Source: Virgibacillus oceani
Lineage (GTDB): Bacteria; Bacillota; Bacilli; Bacillales; Amphibacillaceae
Direction: 5' to 3'
DNA length: 64,000 nt
Assembly (NCBI RefSeq): GCF_014638995.1
Contig: NZ_BMFR01000007.1
Coordinates: forward strand, 1-64,000
Below, piece by piece: positions 53,773-63,279 of this stretch (the stretch's first letter is position 1; each line of letters opens with the position of its first letter). The position numbers and the translations under genes were made by a program. The notes below the pieces were generated by a model. The model saw nothing but the letters and a program-made list of their open reading frames with translations. It had not been told where the DNA came from and did not search any database.

Positions 53773-54216
53773 TTATTGGTTTGTGTGGGATTTGTCTTCA
53801 TCATTATAAGTTTCATTTTCATTTTCATTATCATCTTCGTTATCACTATCTTCTCTTAATACACGAAAATGCTTCAACCGGGCCTCAGCATATATTTTTT
53901 CAATACTGCCGACCTGGCAGATTGATGAGCTGCTTAAACCGGTAAATGCTGCTAGCTCAACATTAATAGCTGGTTCATGATGATGAATCCTTTGTTGTAC
54001 AGGAGGTTTCTGTTTTGGCCATTTTGCTTTTCTAGAAAATATATCATAGTTCCTAAATTGTACTTGATCGTTCTGAGCGAAAATGGCACCCTCTTTTTGT
54101 ACGGCAATACCACGGGATTTTGGGCCTGCATAATACGTATCACCGATAGAAAAGATAGAGCTGAATGCCACTGAAGTTGCTTTCATGTAATTAACATTTA
54201 CGTTTCGTTTATCCAT
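53773..54216 (-). CDS. gerPE: GerPE, spore germination protein
   Basis: 147 aa from ATG 54216, five bases after AGGAGG (TTG 54219 is too close). N-terminal GerPE core SVAFSSIFSIGDTYYAGPKSRG and a central part with INVELAAFTGLSSSSICQVGS. The C-terminus (about 120-147) is an extremely acidic, low-complexity tail of Asp, Glu and Asn encoded by a TTTCAT/TATCAT-rich stretch at about 53785-53850, which I do not remember from other GerPE proteins. Confidence 0.88.
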   Translation of the reverse strand: MDKRNVNVNYMKATSVAFSSIFSIGDTYYAGPKSRGIAVQKEGAIFAQNDQVQFRNYDIFSRKAKWPKQKPPVQQRIHHHEPAINVELAAFTGLSSSSICQVGSIEKIYAEARLKHFRVLREDSDNEDDNENENETYNDEDKSHTNQ

Positions 54217-54251
54217 CAAATCCTCCTAAGTGTCTCTAGAAGCTATACTGC

Positions 54252-54425
54252 TTAAGGGGCTAAAGGAACAATATTACCGATTGTAAATGCCTCCGGTGGC
54301 GTATCAAAAAATGATGATAGAACAATTTCGTCATTATCTCCTATTAGAAAAATGGATGATGCGGCAATGTTATCAATACCTACATTCCCTACGTTTAAAC
54401 CCCAATTATGAACCTCTATATTCAT
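54252..54425 (-). CDS. gerPD: GerPD, spore germination protein
   Basis: 57 aa, too short for a routine ORF list. Starts MNIEVHNWGLNVGNVGID and contains SSIFLIGDNDEIVLSSFFDTPPE followed by IVPLAP, matching GerPD in size and end. Its ATG overlaps the gerPC stop (ATGA), so translation is coupled. Fourth gene of gerP. Confidence 0.9.
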   Translation of the reverse strand: MNIEVHNWGLNVGNVGIDNIAASSIFLIGDNDEIVLSSFFDTPPEAFTIGNIVPLAP

Positions 54426-55006
54426 TGTTCTTCTCCTTTGTGATCATTTTTTTGCATGTATTTTAACAGGGACTGATAAATTTCATTCTTTACCTGATCC
54501 GTTATATAGGCTTGCAGCGATTCATCAGAATTAATCCCCCGTTTATTTTTTGCTTCTTGTTCGTAAAAGGCAATTCGGTGGGGAAGCTGTTTTTCAATAT
54601 CGTTTAACAGCATCGATTGAAATCCATTGTCAATTGGCTTATTGTACTGAATTGCTAAGTCACGGATCATGGGAGGTCCATTCTGTTGTAAATGCTGACT
54701 TAAATTAGATACTAACTGCTGTTTCATCGGTGGTTGATAGTTAGGCTGTGTTCCTTTTGGAATCCCTATATCCCCTATATTTGCTAGATCACTTGGCGAA
54801 AGACCTATATGAAGTGTCCCGTCTAAGTTTTCTATTTTTAACTGATCGAAATGGTACTCAATTTTTTCAATTGTATTTGAATTTTTTTCGCGTACGTCCT
54901 GTTCTAGTTGAGTTACTCTTGTTTTCAGCTTGTTTATTTCATCATCCTGTTTTTGAATATACTGGTGGAGATCATAGACATAATTGGTCCATTCATTTCC
55001 ATTCAT
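54422..55006 (-). CDS. gerPC: GerPC, spore germination protein
   Basis: 194 aa. N-terminal coiled coil (LHQYIQKQDDEINKLKTRV), then the GerPC core (KIEYHFDQLKIENLDGTLHI GLSP). The middle has a Gln/Pro-rich linker and a helical C-terminal half. AAGGGGGA precedes the ATG. It overlaps gerPD by 4 bp. Confidence 0.9.
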   Translation of the reverse strand: MNGNEWTNYVYDLHQYIQKQDDEINKLKTRVTQLEQDVREKNSNTIEKIEYHFDQLKIENLDGTLHIGLSPSDLANIGDIGIPKGTQPNYQPPMKQQLVSNLSQHLQQNGPPMIRDLAIQYNKPIDNGFQSMLLNDIEKQLPHRIAFYEQEAKNKRGINSDESLQAYITDQVKNEIYQSLLKYMQKNDHKGEEQ

Positions 55007-55082
55007 AAAAAGAGTCCCCCTTCGTACTAGGCAAAGACCTATGAGTAGTTTATGTGTATATGAAAAAATGGTGCTATCCGAT

Positions 55083-55289
55083 TCAGACTGGAGCTAACGG
55101 GACAATGGGGGGTGGCAGATGTTCGATTGGTTCAGCTTCTTCCGCCGGCTCCGTGTAGCCCCCTGTATTATATATATCCGATTGGGCCTGGATACTGCCT
55201 GTGCTGCCAATTTGCAGGACAGAAGAGTTGGTTATCGCGCCGATTTTGATCATATAAATGCTAATGGATTGATGTATGGTAATATTCAT
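55083..55289 (-). CDS. gerPB: GerPB, spore germination protein
   Basis: 68 aa from ATG 55289, after CGGAGTG (the frame can be read from 55298 but without a site). Core TNSSVLQIGSTGSIQAQSDIYNTGGY and a Pro-rich end (PPPIVPLAPV) fit GerPB. It follows gerPA by 13 bp. Confidence 0.9.
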   Translation of the reverse strand: MNITIHQSISIYMIKIGAITNSSVLQIGSTGSIQAQSDIYNTGGYTEPAEEAEPIEHLPPPIVPLAPV

Positions 55290-55302
55290 GATTTTCACTC
55301 CG

Positions 55303-55515
55303 TTAGGTTACTGGCTGGTCAATTTTATCTTTGTCATAAACATACGTATTCGAATTTTCAAGTTCAATATGAATTCCGTCACCTGTATTAAAGGAACCAC
55401 CGCCAGCGTATGTTTTCGCAGAACTGTCAGGGCACATAGAATAGACATCGCCAATATTGAAAATGCTTGATGATGCAACTGTGATAACTTTTACTGCCCC
55501 TACTTTTGCCGGCAT
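55303..55515 (-). CDS. gerPA: GerPA, spore germination protein
   Basis: 70 aa: MPAKVGAVKVITVASSSIFNIGD and AGGGSFNTGDG, the GerPA/PF family. GGGAGG precedes the ATG. First gene of the operon, with a sigma-K-like promoter just upstream. Divergent from the DUF418 gene. Confidence 0.92.
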   Translation of the reverse strand: MPAKVGAVKVITVASSSIFNIGDVYSMCPDSSAKTYAGGGSFNTGDGIHIELENSNTYVYDKDKIDQPVT

Positions 55516-55535
55516 AACAATTCCTCCCTCATTTG

Positions 55536-55561
55536 TAGTTTATGTGAAAAGACTATTTTGT
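55536..55561 (-). promoter_or_regulatory. Sigma-K-like promoter of gerP
   Basis: On the minus strand CATAAACTA (55544-55536) fits the sigma-K -10 pattern CATA-N3-TA. ACA at 55561-55559, 14 bp upstream, fits the -35. It lies about 20 bp before the gerPA start codon. The gerP operon is transcribed in the mother cell by sigma-K in B. subtilis. Confidence 0.55.
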
Positions 55562-55638
55562 TGAGGGGATAGAAGGAAAAATACAAGCCGCCATAGAATT
55601 TAATAATAAAGAAGGACGTATGAAGGACGTGAAATGTA

Positions 55639-56814
55639 ATGGATAAGGCATTACCACTTGGAGAATCTGAACGCTTATCATGGATTGATGCAGCACGGGG
55701 TTTTGCCATATTCGGGATTTTTATCGTGAATATCGGCATCTTTTCCGCACCGTATTTTTTTCATGGCGGGGCAGAAGATGCGTGGACAGAACCGATTGAT
55801 CAGTATACGCTGATCGTTAAAGATATTTTCTTTCAAGCAAGTTTTTATACACTGTTTTCGATCCTATTCGGATTTGGCTTTCAACTAATGAAGGAACGAC
55901 TGGAGTTAAAAAACATAGGTGTTCATCCATTTATGTTCAGAAGACTATTTATCTTAATTTGCTTTGGGTTCATTCATGCGTTTTTCATTTGGAGCGGGGA
56001 TATTTTATTATCCTATGGCATAATTGGATTATTTTTAATAGCATTCCTATACCGTTCCGATAAGACATTATTAGTATGGGCTTTTCTGCTGTTAGGCGGG
56101 ATTGTTACGTACATTTCCAGGTTTTTGTATGATGTTCGCTATTATTTGCAGGATTATGATGTTGCCGCTATTTATCTTGCAAAAGCCCATTATCAGCGTG
56201 GGGATCTGTCAATTATTTTAAAACAAAACGCTAATGACTGGTTTTATGCAAATAGCTTTTTCTCAAGTTTCCTTTCGCTGACTACATTACTGCCTTTATT
56301 TCTTATTGGAATGTACATCGCACGAAAGCGCTGGTTACATAAACCTGTTTTGAATAAACGTTTATTGAAAATAGGCTGGACAGTCAGTTTAATTGTTTTT
56401 GTGTGTTTAAAAATGGGACCATATTTATACGGGAATCCGGACTGGTTTTACTTTATTCAAGACAATGTTGGTGGAGCTGCTTCAGCATTGTTTTATTTGT
56501 TCTCGATTACATTGCTTTCGACTAGTCGGCTTGGGAACAAAATTTTAAAACTGTTCACCTATGTTGGGCGCATGTCATTGACGAATTATATCGCACAATC
56601 GGTCGTCAGTTTCTTTTTGTTTTACGGTGTAGGATTTGGGTGGTATGGCCAGATTACTCCTTTTATGAGCATCGGTATAGTAGTTCTTATTTTTATTGTA
56701 CAGATTTTTCTTAGCAAATGGTGGCTTTCGCAATTTCGCTTTGGTCCATTGGAATGGATTTGGCGGAGTCTCACTTACTTGAATATACAGCCAATACGCA
56801 GAAGAGGAGCCTGA
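55639..56814 (+). CDS. DUF418 (YeiB-type) membrane protein
   Basis: 391 aa, about ten membrane helices. N-terminal WIDAARGFAIFGIFIVNIG and C-terminal QFRFGPLEWIWRSLTYL are the two hallmarks of the DUF418 family. Members resemble acyltransferase-3 membrane enzymes and are common in Bacillus; substrates are unknown. The start ATG 55639 has AAGGACGTG upstream. It is divergent from gerP and convergent with rocD. Confidence 0.9.
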   Translation: MDKALPLGESERLSWIDAARGFAIFGIFIVNIGIFSAPYFFHGGAEDAWTEPIDQYTLIVKDIFFQASFYTLFSILFGFGFQLMKERLELKNIGVHPFMFRRLFILICFGFIHAFFIWSGDILLSYGIIGLFLIAFLYRSDKTLLVWAFLLLGGIVTYISRFLYDVRYYLQDYDVAAIYLAKAHYQRGDLSIILKQNANDWFYANSFFSSFLSLTTLLPLFLIGMYIARKRWLHKPVLNKRLLKIGWTVSLIVFVCLKMGPYLYGNPDWFYFIQDNVGGAASALFYLFSITLLSTSRLGNKILKLFTYVGRMSLTNYIAQSVVSFFLFYGVGFGWYGQITPFMSIGIVVLIFIVQIFLSKWWLSQFRFGPLEWIWRSLTYLNIQPIRRRGA

Positions 56815-56942
56815 AATCATGGTGGACAAGGAATTCCAGGGTAAGGGTACTTTTTAATTGTGGGCCTTTTGTGCATATTAAGTCATGGTGTCTTAGGTGT
56901 TTGAATTAACCAGCATTGATCACACGATTTAAAAATGAACAA

Positions 56943-56969
56943 ATGACACCGCTTCATACGCGGTGCCAT
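56943..56969 (-). terminator. rocD terminator (also faces the DUF418 gene)
   Basis: ATGACACCGC pairs with GCGGTGCCAT (one mismatch). On the minus strand it is followed by T-rich sequence, 12 bp after the rocD stop. Confidence 0.75.
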
Positions 56970-56980
56970 TGTCTGTGATA

Positions 56981-58177
56981 TTATTTTTTTAACACTGCTT
57001 TAATATGGTCAATAGCCCAATCCAGGTCATCTTTCTCAATAACTAATGGAGGCGCAAAACGAATCACATTTTCGTGTGTTTCTTTGCATAATAATCCACG
57101 TTCTTTTAATGCTTCACAATATGGACGTGCTGCTTCAGTAAGCTCCACACCAATGAATAATCCTTTGCCGCGAACTTCTTTGATTGCTGGATTATCGATT
57201 TTCCTTAATTCATCCATCATATAGTTTCCAAGCTCAAGTGAACGATCAGCTAAATTCTCCTCTTCTAATACCTCTAAAGAAGCAACCGATACAGCACATG
57301 CCAATGGATTCCCCCCGAATGTTGACCCGTGTGATCCCGGGTTAAATACGCCAAGAATGTCTTTATTAGCTACGATACAGGATATTGGCATAACACCGCC
57401 GCCTAGTGCTTTCCCTAAAATTAAAATGTCAGGAGTTACGTCCTCCCAGTCGCAAGCGAACATCTTTCCAGTTCTGGCAAGCCCCGCTTGAATTTCATCG
57501 GCGATATAAAGTACATTATTTTCTTTACATATGTCATACGCCTCTTTCAAAAATCCTTCAGGAGGCATAACGATCCCGGCTTCACCTTGGATCGGTTCAA
57601 ATAAAAAGCCGGCAGTGTTTTCGGTGATGGCTGCTTTTAATGCGTCGATATCACCATATGGGATTAATTTAATTCCTGGCAGCATTGGTCCGAATCCGCG
57701 TTGGTATTCAGCTTCTGATGATAACGAAACCGCTGTCATTGTTCTGCCATGGAAATTCCCTTCACATGCAATAATTTCTGCCTTATTTTCTGCCACACCT
57801 TTTACATCGTATGCCCATCTTCTAGCGGCTTTAAAGGCAGTTTCAACCGCTTCAGCACCAGTATTCATTGGTAATGCTGCTTCCTTGTTAGTTAATTTAC
57901 AAATTTTTTCATACCACGGTCCAAGCTGATCATTATGAAAGGCGCGTGAAGTTAGTGTTACGGCATCGGCTTGTTTTTTTAATGCATCAATAATTTTGGG
58001 GTGGCGATGGCCTTGGTTAACTGCGGAATATGCACTTAACATATCCATGTAGCGGTTGCCTTCAGGGTCCTCTACCCAAACACCTTCTGCTTTCGCTATA
58101 ACAACAGGAAGCGGATGATAATTTTTCGCACCATACTCCTGTGTTTGATCAATAATTTGCTGACTGTTTTGTGACAT
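56981..58177 (-). CDS. rocD: RocD, ornithine aminotransferase
   Basis: 398 aa from ATG 58177 (CGGAGGG upstream; 17 upstream residues in the frame are not family-like). PLP-dependent class III aminotransferase: [45 protein letters not shown], the PLP Lys in LGKALGGG, and [13 protein letters not shown]. It converts ornithine and 2-oxoglutarate to glutamate semialdehyde and glutamate in arginine degradation or proline formation. It is alone, not in a roc operon. Confidence 0.95.
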   Translation of the reverse strand: MSQNSQQIIDQTQEYGAKNYHPLPVVIAKAEGVWVEDPEGNRYMDMLSAYSAVNQGHRHPKIIDALKKQADAVTLTSRAFHNDQLGPWYEKICKLTNKEAALPMNTGAEAVETAFKAARRWAYDVKGVAENKAEIIACEGNFHGRTMTAVSLSSEAEYQRGFGPMLPGIKLIPYGDIDALKAAITENTAGFLFEPIQGEAGIVMPPEGFLKEAYDICKENNVLYIADEIQAGLARTGKMFACDWEDVTPDILILGKALGGGVMPISCIVANKDILGVFNPGSHGSTFGGNPLACAVSVASLEVLEEENLADRSLELGNYMMDELRKIDNPAIKEVRGKGLFIGVELTEAARPYCEALKERGLLCKETHENVIRFAPPLVIEKDDLDWAIDHIKAVLKK

Positions 58178-58383
58178 AGTATCCCTCCGAAAATCAATAA
58201 AATTTGAGTTGAAAAATGCAATATACATTTATTATAACAGTTTTTAGTTCGTTTTACTTCCCATACTCAGTGTTCATATAATTTTCATATGAATTCTATG
58301 CAGGACATGGTATTATAGCGTTAGTATACAAAAGAAAACTTAAGCATTGTATAAGCTAGGAATGAGATAGGAGGAGCTATTCG

Positions 58384-58758
58384 ATGAATACACATTTACA
58401 CATAACTGCGTGGGCGCTTGCATTTATCTTATTTATTGTCGTTGTTATTTTACATAAGCAAGGTAAAGCAAAAGGCGCTAAAATTGTACAAATGATATTA
58501 CGCCTGGATTATTTATTGATTTTATATTCAGGTGGTTCATTGCTTGCAAATTATTTTGGTGCAAGCCCAATGATGGGAGAGGCCATTTTTAAAGGTCTTG
58601 CAGGTATCTGGGCAATCTTCGCAATGGAAATGATCAGTATCAAAATGGGAAGAAATGAAGCAACAAAAGGCTGGTGGATCCAGTTAGTAATTGCGGTGCT
58701 GCTAACATTGATTCTAGGTTTTGGCCGGTTGCCGCTTGGGTTATTACTGTTCAAGTAA
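58384..58758 (+). CDS. yisL: YisL, DUF1516 membrane protein
   Basis: 124 aa, four membrane helices covering nearly the whole length. HLHITAWALAFILFIVVVIL and MILRLDYLLILYSGG match DUF1516 (YisL). AGGAGGAG precedes the ATG. Its place beyond gerP matches the yis region of B. subtilis. Function unknown. Confidence 0.85.
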   Translation: MNTHLHITAWALAFILFIVVVILHKQGKAKGAKIVQMILRLDYLLILYSGGSLLANYFGASPMMGEAIFKGLAGIWAIFAMEMISIKMGRNEATKGWWIQLVIAVLLTLILGFGRLPLGLLLFK

Positions 58759-58860
58759 ACAGCTAAAAACAGCGCAACATTTAATCAACAGGAATGAACA
58801 AATTAACACATACAAATAATGCAACATAGCAATCAACGTACACCAAACCAAAGGGATTTT

Positions 58861-58904
58861 AAAAAACAGGCTTCTGATCAAATCGATCAGAAGCCTGTTT
58901 TTTT
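58861..58904. terminator. Strong bidirectional terminator
   Basis: Perfect 16-bp arms AAACAGGCTTCTGATC and GATCAGAAGCCTGTTT with loop AAATC and T/A tracts on both sides. It ends the iron-binding-protein gene and probably yisL as well. Confidence 0.93.
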
Positions 58905-58914
58905 GCAATCTATC

Positions 58915-59880
58915 TTATTTAACTAACGTATCTACTACTGCATCAATTGTTTTTTCTGAAGCAATAAGACCTTTATTCGTCCAAAAGCTAGGGTCGTTCA
59001 TGATATATACATGGTCGTTCTTGGCAGCAGGTATACTTTGCCATACCTTACTATTCTTCAGTGTTTCAATTCCTTGTTCACCTTCAAGAGCAAGCAAGAA
59101 AATATGATCAGCCTTCAGTTCAGATAGTTTTTCCATGGAAAGGGCATTCCATTGTGTTAAGTCCGCTTCACCTAAGCTTTTCACAAATTCCGGCTGGTTG
59201 ATGCCGAGCTCGGAATAAAGTACCTCCGCACTATGGCGATTTTGTTCAAATAAGTAAAACTGATCTCCAGCAACCCAGATTGCTGCAATTGTTTCATCAC
59301 CTATTGATTCACTAAGTTTTTTCTTAGCATTGGCAACTTTTTCATCATAGCTTGTTAACACTTCTTCGGCTTTTTCTTCTTTTCCTAGCATTTTACCAAA
59401 TAATTCAACCTGTTTGCGCCAGTTGTCTGTTACTTCTTCCGTCATAACGTAAGTAGCATCTGCAATTTTTTGATAATCTTCTACAGATCCTTCATAGCTG
59501 TCAAGATTACTTTCTAGAATAATTAATTCCGGTGTTTTTTCAAGAACCTTTTCAAGTGGAAGATTCCATTCGATTGATGGCACATCCTCTAGCTGCGGTT
59601 CTAAATAATCCTGAACACTGGTACCGATTGCCCATTTCGCAACTGGGGTTACACCAAGTGCCAGCAATGCATCTTCATGATAGGGGGCAAGGACACGTTC
59701 CACATCTGCTGGAATGGTTACTTCTCCCATTTTGCTATCGATTGTGACTTCTGAATTGCCGCCACTTTCCGCTTTTTCATCTGAATACCCTGACTTCGTA
59801 TCATCATTTCCACAAGCTGAAACGATAAGTGCTAAAACGAAAAGTATGGCTATCATTATAAAACGTGATTTAGTTTTCAT
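58915..59880 (-). CDS. Iron(III)-siderophore ABC transporter binding lipoprotein
   Basis: 321 aa; signal peptide with lipobox VSAC (Cys23). Periplasmic-binding class III fold (FecCD partner type): VERVLAPYHEDALLALGVTPV, TPELIILES, KVWQSIPAAKNDHVYIMNDPSFW. Long backbone helix in the middle (EEKAEEVLTSYDEKVANAKKKL). Divergent from two permease genes, with Fur boxes between. It resembles FeuA/YfiY/FhuD-type receptors; the siderophore cannot be told. Confidence 0.9.
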   Translation of the reverse strand: MKTKSRFIMIAILFVLALIVSACGNDDTKSGYSDEKAESGGNSEVTIDSKMGEVTIPADVERVLAPYHEDALLALGVTPVAKWAIGTSVQDYLEPQLEDVPSIEWNLPLEKVLEKTPELIILESNLDSYEGSVEDYQKIADATYVMTEEVTDNWRKQVELFGKMLGKEEKAEEVLTSYDEKVANAKKKLSESIGDETIAAIWVAGDQFYLFEQNRHSAEVLYSELGINQPEFVKSLGEADLTQWNALSMEKLSELKADHIFLLALEGEQGIETLKNSKVWQSIPAAKNDHVYIMNDPSFWTNKGLIASEKTIDAVVDTLVK

Positions 59881-59915
59881 ATGTACTTCTCCTTTTGTAA
59901 AATTCCTTTATCAAT

Positions 59916-59934
59916 GGTAATGATAATCATTTTC
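59916..59934. promoter_or_regulatory. Fur box 1 (binding-protein side)
   Basis: GGTAATGATAATCATTTTC matches the 19-bp Fur consensus GATAATGATAATCATTATC at 16 of 19 positions. It lies 36 bp upstream of the binding-protein gene. Confidence 0.85.
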
Positions 59935-60025
59935 AGTTGAAGTGTCAATATATTTTCAAAAAATCCCCTAAATGTGGCAAGTTAAATTAGAAAAGATTGC
60001 AGTGAGTCCTATTTACCATTATAAT

Positions 60026-60044
60026 TTTAAATGATAATCATTCT
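60026..60044. promoter_or_regulatory. Fur box 2 (permease side)
   Basis: The core AATGATAATCATT (60030-60042) is a perfect 6-1-6 palindrome, with AT-rich flanks. It lies about 58 bp upstream of the first permease. The region between the boxes holds both divergent promoters. Confidence 0.82.
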
Positions 60045-60101
60045 TAATCAATTGGACTACATAATGAAACATATAGAGTAGTTGCTAGTCAGGGGAATAT
60101 C

Positions 60102-61115
60102 ATGATATCTTACATTAATCATTCAAGGATACTTAAATTACTCATTAATGGTATCGCAATTATAGCATTACTTTTTTCAATTGCCTTGTCCGTTTCATAT
60201 GGTGCCGTTGAAATAAAACTATCGACCGTTTGGCAGGCGATTGTTTCGTTTGATCCCGACCTGTCCACACATCAGGTGATTCAGGAATTACGGTTGCCAA
60301 GAGCGTTTGCGGCTGCACTAGTAGGCGCATTTTTAGCTGTTTCCGGTGCTATTATGCAAGGGATGACTCGAAATCCATTAGCTTCACCATCCATTATGGG
60401 GGTTACGGATGGTGCGGCCTTCACATTAGTAATTATGCTTGCTTTTTTTCCAGGTGTATCAAATTTAGGATTAACATTTGCTTCATTTGTCGGTGCAGGG
60501 ATTGCTGTCGTTCTGGTTTTTATGGTAGGTTCCTTTTCGACCAGTGGATTAACACCAGCAAAACTTGCGCTCGCAGGTGTTGCAATAGGAACAATGCTTA
60601 GTTCCATTTCCTCTGTCATTTCCTTGCATTTTCAGCTGGAAAAAGACATGAGCTTCTGGTTTGCAGGCGGATTATCCGGGACAAATTGGACGTCCGTTTA
60701 TATTCTGCTTATTACTGGCGGGGCCGGGATGCTCCTGGCTCTGATTATTTCCCGGTCCATAACAGTGCTTAGCCTTGGTGAAGATGTGTCAACAGGACTT
60801 GGGCAAAATAATCTTCTCATTAAGGCACTTGGAATAATTACCGTACTCATTTTAACAGGTGCTGCTGTTTCCATTGCGGGTACGGTTGGATTTGTTGGAC
60901 TTATCATTCCACATATTACACGATTTATTATGGGAACGGATTATCGCTGGATTGTCCCGTCGTCCGCGCTATTGGGTGCACTATTATTAGTTCTGTCAGA
61001 TGTTGTTGCGAGATTGGTTAATGCGCCATTTGAAACGCCTGTTGGTGCAATTACTTCTTTAATTGGTGTACCATTCTTCCTGTATTTAGCACGTGGCAGT
61101 GGAGGTGGTAAATGA
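60102..61115 (+). CDS. Iron-siderophore ABC transporter permease 1 (FecCD family)
   Basis: 337 aa, nine to ten membrane helices. FecCD motifs LRLPRAFAAALVGAFLAVSGAIMQG, NPLASPSIMGVTDGAA and GLIIPHITRFIMG with the coupling LGEDVSTGLG segment. CAGGGGA precedes the ATG. It overlaps the second permease by 4 bp (ATGA). It pairs with it as a heterodimeric channel. Confidence 0.92.
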   Translation: MISYINHSRILKLLINGIAIIALLFSIALSVSYGAVEIKLSTVWQAIVSFDPDLSTHQVIQELRLPRAFAAALVGAFLAVSGAIMQGMTRNPLASPSIMGVTDGAAFTLVIMLAFFPGVSNLGLTFASFVGAGIAVVLVFMVGSFSTSGLTPAKLALAGVAIGTMLSSISSVISLHFQLEKDMSFWFAGGLSGTNWTSVYILLITGGAGMLLALIISRSITVLSLGEDVSTGLGQNNLLIKALGIITVLILTGAAVSIAGTVGFVGLIIPHITRFIMGTDYRWIVPSSALLGALLLVLSDVVARLVNAPFETPVGAITSLIGVPFFLYLARGSGGGK

Positions 61116-62131
61116 TGAGCAAACAGCATGGAATTAAACGATATGTTTCGATCATTTTTCTGCTAATTGTGGCTATCATTATGATGTTTTTTGTTAGTTT
61201 GAGTACTGGCGCTATTCCGATCTCGCCAATCGACGTAGTGAAAACAATCTTCCAATTTGGTACAGAAAAGCAGGAGTTAATTGTATTCGATTTCCGATTA
61301 CCGGGTATTGTGCTTGCTTTATTAATCGGAGCAGGTCTTGCGGTGTCTGGGGTAATTTTACAGGGGGTAACGCAAAATGACCTTGCAGACCCTGGGATCT
61401 TAGGAATAAATACAGGAGCAGGTCTTGCAGTCGTATTGTTTATCTATTTCTTCCAGGACACACTTTCCATGACAAGCACTATATCGGCGTTCATCATGCC
61501 ATTATTTGCTTTAATAGGCGCAATAGTTGCAGCAGCTCTTATCTATACACTGGCATGGAAAGATGGTGTTAATCCAATCCGATTAATATTGGTTGGGATC
61601 GGGGTTAATGCAGGGTTTAGTGCAGCACTTATCATTTTTCAGCTGAAAATGGACCCACAGGATTTCAGGCAGGCGACGGTATGGCTAGCTGGGGATATAT
61701 GGAGTGCAAACTGGGGTTTTGTTTTAGCGCTGTTACCTTGGATTTTGATTTTAATTCCATATACCTTGCATAAGGCGCATAGTTTAAATGTGCTAAATCT
61801 AGGTGATGATGTAGCAGCTGGATTAGGGTCAAAGGTTGAACGTGAACGCAGAATGCTCTTATTGTTAGCAGTGGCGATTGCTGGAGCATGTGTTGCTGCA
61901 GGTGGTGGAATAGCATTTCTAGGCTTAGTCGTTCCGCATATTGCACGGAGAATTGTAGGTCCGACTCATCAACGAATTATTCCAATTTCGACACTCATCG
62001 GTGCATTATTGCTCATTTCAGCAGACGTTATTGGAAAAAACATACTTGCGCCGAGCGAAATCCCAGTTGGTATTGTTGTTGCCATTTTAAGTACACCGTA
62101 TTTTGTGTACTTATTGATGAAGACGAAATAG
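61112..62131 (+). CDS. Iron-siderophore ABC transporter permease 2 (FecCD family)
   Basis: 339 aa, same fold: FRLPGIVLALLIGAGLAVSGVILQG, LADPGILGINTGAG, LNLGDDVAAGLG and FLGLVVPHIARRIVG. A GGAGGTGG site lies seven bases before the overlapping ATGATG. No ATPase gene follows, so, as for FeuBC of B. subtilis, a shared ATPase (YusV type) encoded elsewhere must be used. 15 bp upstream of a reductase gene. Confidence 0.92.
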   Translation: MMSKQHGIKRYVSIIFLLIVAIIMMFFVSLSTGAIPISPIDVVKTIFQFGTEKQELIVFDFRLPGIVLALLIGAGLAVSGVILQGVTQNDLADPGILGINTGAGLAVVLFIYFFQDTLSMTSTISAFIMPLFALIGAIVAAALIYTLAWKDGVNPIRLILVGIGVNAGFSAALIIFQLKMDPQDFRQATVWLAGDIWSANWGFVLALLPWILILIPYTLHKAHSLNVLNLGDDVAAGLGSKVERERRMLLLLAVAIAGACVAAGGGIAFLGLVVPHIARRIVGPTHQRIIPISTLIGALLLISADVIGKNILAPSEIPVGIVVAILSTPYFVYLLMKTK

Positions 62132-62146
62132 AAAGGCTGATTATAT

Positions 62147-63160
62147 ATGGACAAGCAATTAGAACTGTATGACGTTACAATCGTTGGCGGGGGACCAGTT
62201 GGATTGTTTACCGCGTTTTACAGTGGAATGCGGGAAATGAAAACGAAAATAATAGAATACCTGCCATTTTTAGGCGGGAAGGTCTCGTATTTTTACCCCG
62301 AGAAGATGATTCGTGACGTTGGAGGAATTCCCTCGGTTTCCGGTGATGAATTTACCGAGCAGTTAATTGAGCAGGCGAAGACATTTGATCCAACAGTAGT
62401 GTTAGGAAGGCAAGTGACAACACTTCAGCAATTAGACAATGGAAATTTTATTATACGGACAAATGACGGAGAAGAGCATTATAGCCGAACGATTATTTTA
62501 GCAACAGGATTTGGAAGTTTAAAAACGACCAAGTTAGATATTCCGGGAGCCGATAACTATGAAAACGGTAATCTGCATTATACTGTGCGCAATCTTGAAC
62601 AGTTTAGCGGGAAAAGGGTAGTTATCTCCGGTGGCGGTAATTCTGCGATTGATTGGGCAAATGAACTGGAATCGATTGCTGAGGAGGTAACTCTGATTTA
62701 TCGGAAAAACACGTTTTCCGGAATAGAAAGCAATATATCGAAAATGAAAAATTCATCTGTCAACGTGATTACACCATACAAAATTGTGAATCTGGCAGGA
62801 GAAAGGGAAAATATATCTAGTGTGCTAATTGAAAATACAGAAGCAAATGATCAAAAAACAATTTCCCTTGATCATCTAATTGTCAACCATGGTTTTGCGA
62901 TCGATCTTGGTGATATTGCTGAATGGGGATGTGACATGATTGACGGAACAATAAAGGTTGACAGTACGATGCAAACTTCGATACCGGGGATTTTTGCGGT
63001 AGGGGACATTGCAAACTACCAAAACAAGCTCCATTTAATCGCCGGTGGATTTAATGAAGGACCAATAGCAATAAACAGTGCTAAGCTGCATATAGCACCA
63101 AATGAGGAATTAAAGGCATTATTTTCTACAAATATGGAAACCTTTCAGGAAAATAGCTAA
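62147..63160 (+). CDS. Ferredoxin/flavodoxin-NADP(+) reductase, YcgT/YumC type
   Basis: 337-aa flavoprotein of the thioredoxin-reductase-like FNR group. FAD motif VGGGPVGLFTAFYSG, NADP motif VISGGGNSAIDWANEL and C-terminal FAVGDIANY...HLIAGGFNEGPIA. It lacks the CxxC of thioredoxin reductase. GAAAGGCTG precedes the ATG. Being the last gene of a Fur-controlled iron operon, it may supply electrons to release iron from the imported siderophore; YcgT is also Fur-regulated in B. subtilis as I recall. Confidence 0.9.
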   Translation: MDKQLELYDVTIVGGGPVGLFTAFYSGMREMKTKIIEYLPFLGGKVSYFYPEKMIRDVGGIPSVSGDEFTEQLIEQAKTFDPTVVLGRQVTTLQQLDNGNFIIRTNDGEEHYSRTIILATGFGSLKTTKLDIPGADNYENGNLHYTVRNLEQFSGKRVVISGGGNSAIDWANELESIAEEVTLIYRKNTFSGIESNISKMKNSSVNVITPYKIVNLAGERENISSVLIENTEANDQKTISLDHLIVNHGFAIDLGDIAEWGCDMIDGTIKVDSTMQTSIPGIFAVGDIANYQNKLHLIAGGFNEGPIAINSAKLHIAPNEELKALFSTNMETFQENS

Positions 63161-63187
63161 ACCTTTTGCAGGTTTAGCTTAATTTAT
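63155..63187 (+). terminator. Terminator after the reductase
   Basis: AGCTAAACC pairs with GGTTTAGCT over TTTTGCA, overlapping the stop codon, then TAATTT. Confidence 0.78.
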
Positions 63188-63279
63188 GAAGTATTTTCAA
63201 CAATATTACGGAGATCATTGACTAATAGATAGAAACGGTAATAATAGACAGAGATGAATAAAAATCTGGAGGAACATGT

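Noticed and set aside
56718..56909. 63-codon ORF overlapping the end of the DUF418 gene
   Set aside because: Mostly an out-of-frame reading of the DUF418 gene with no ribosome site.
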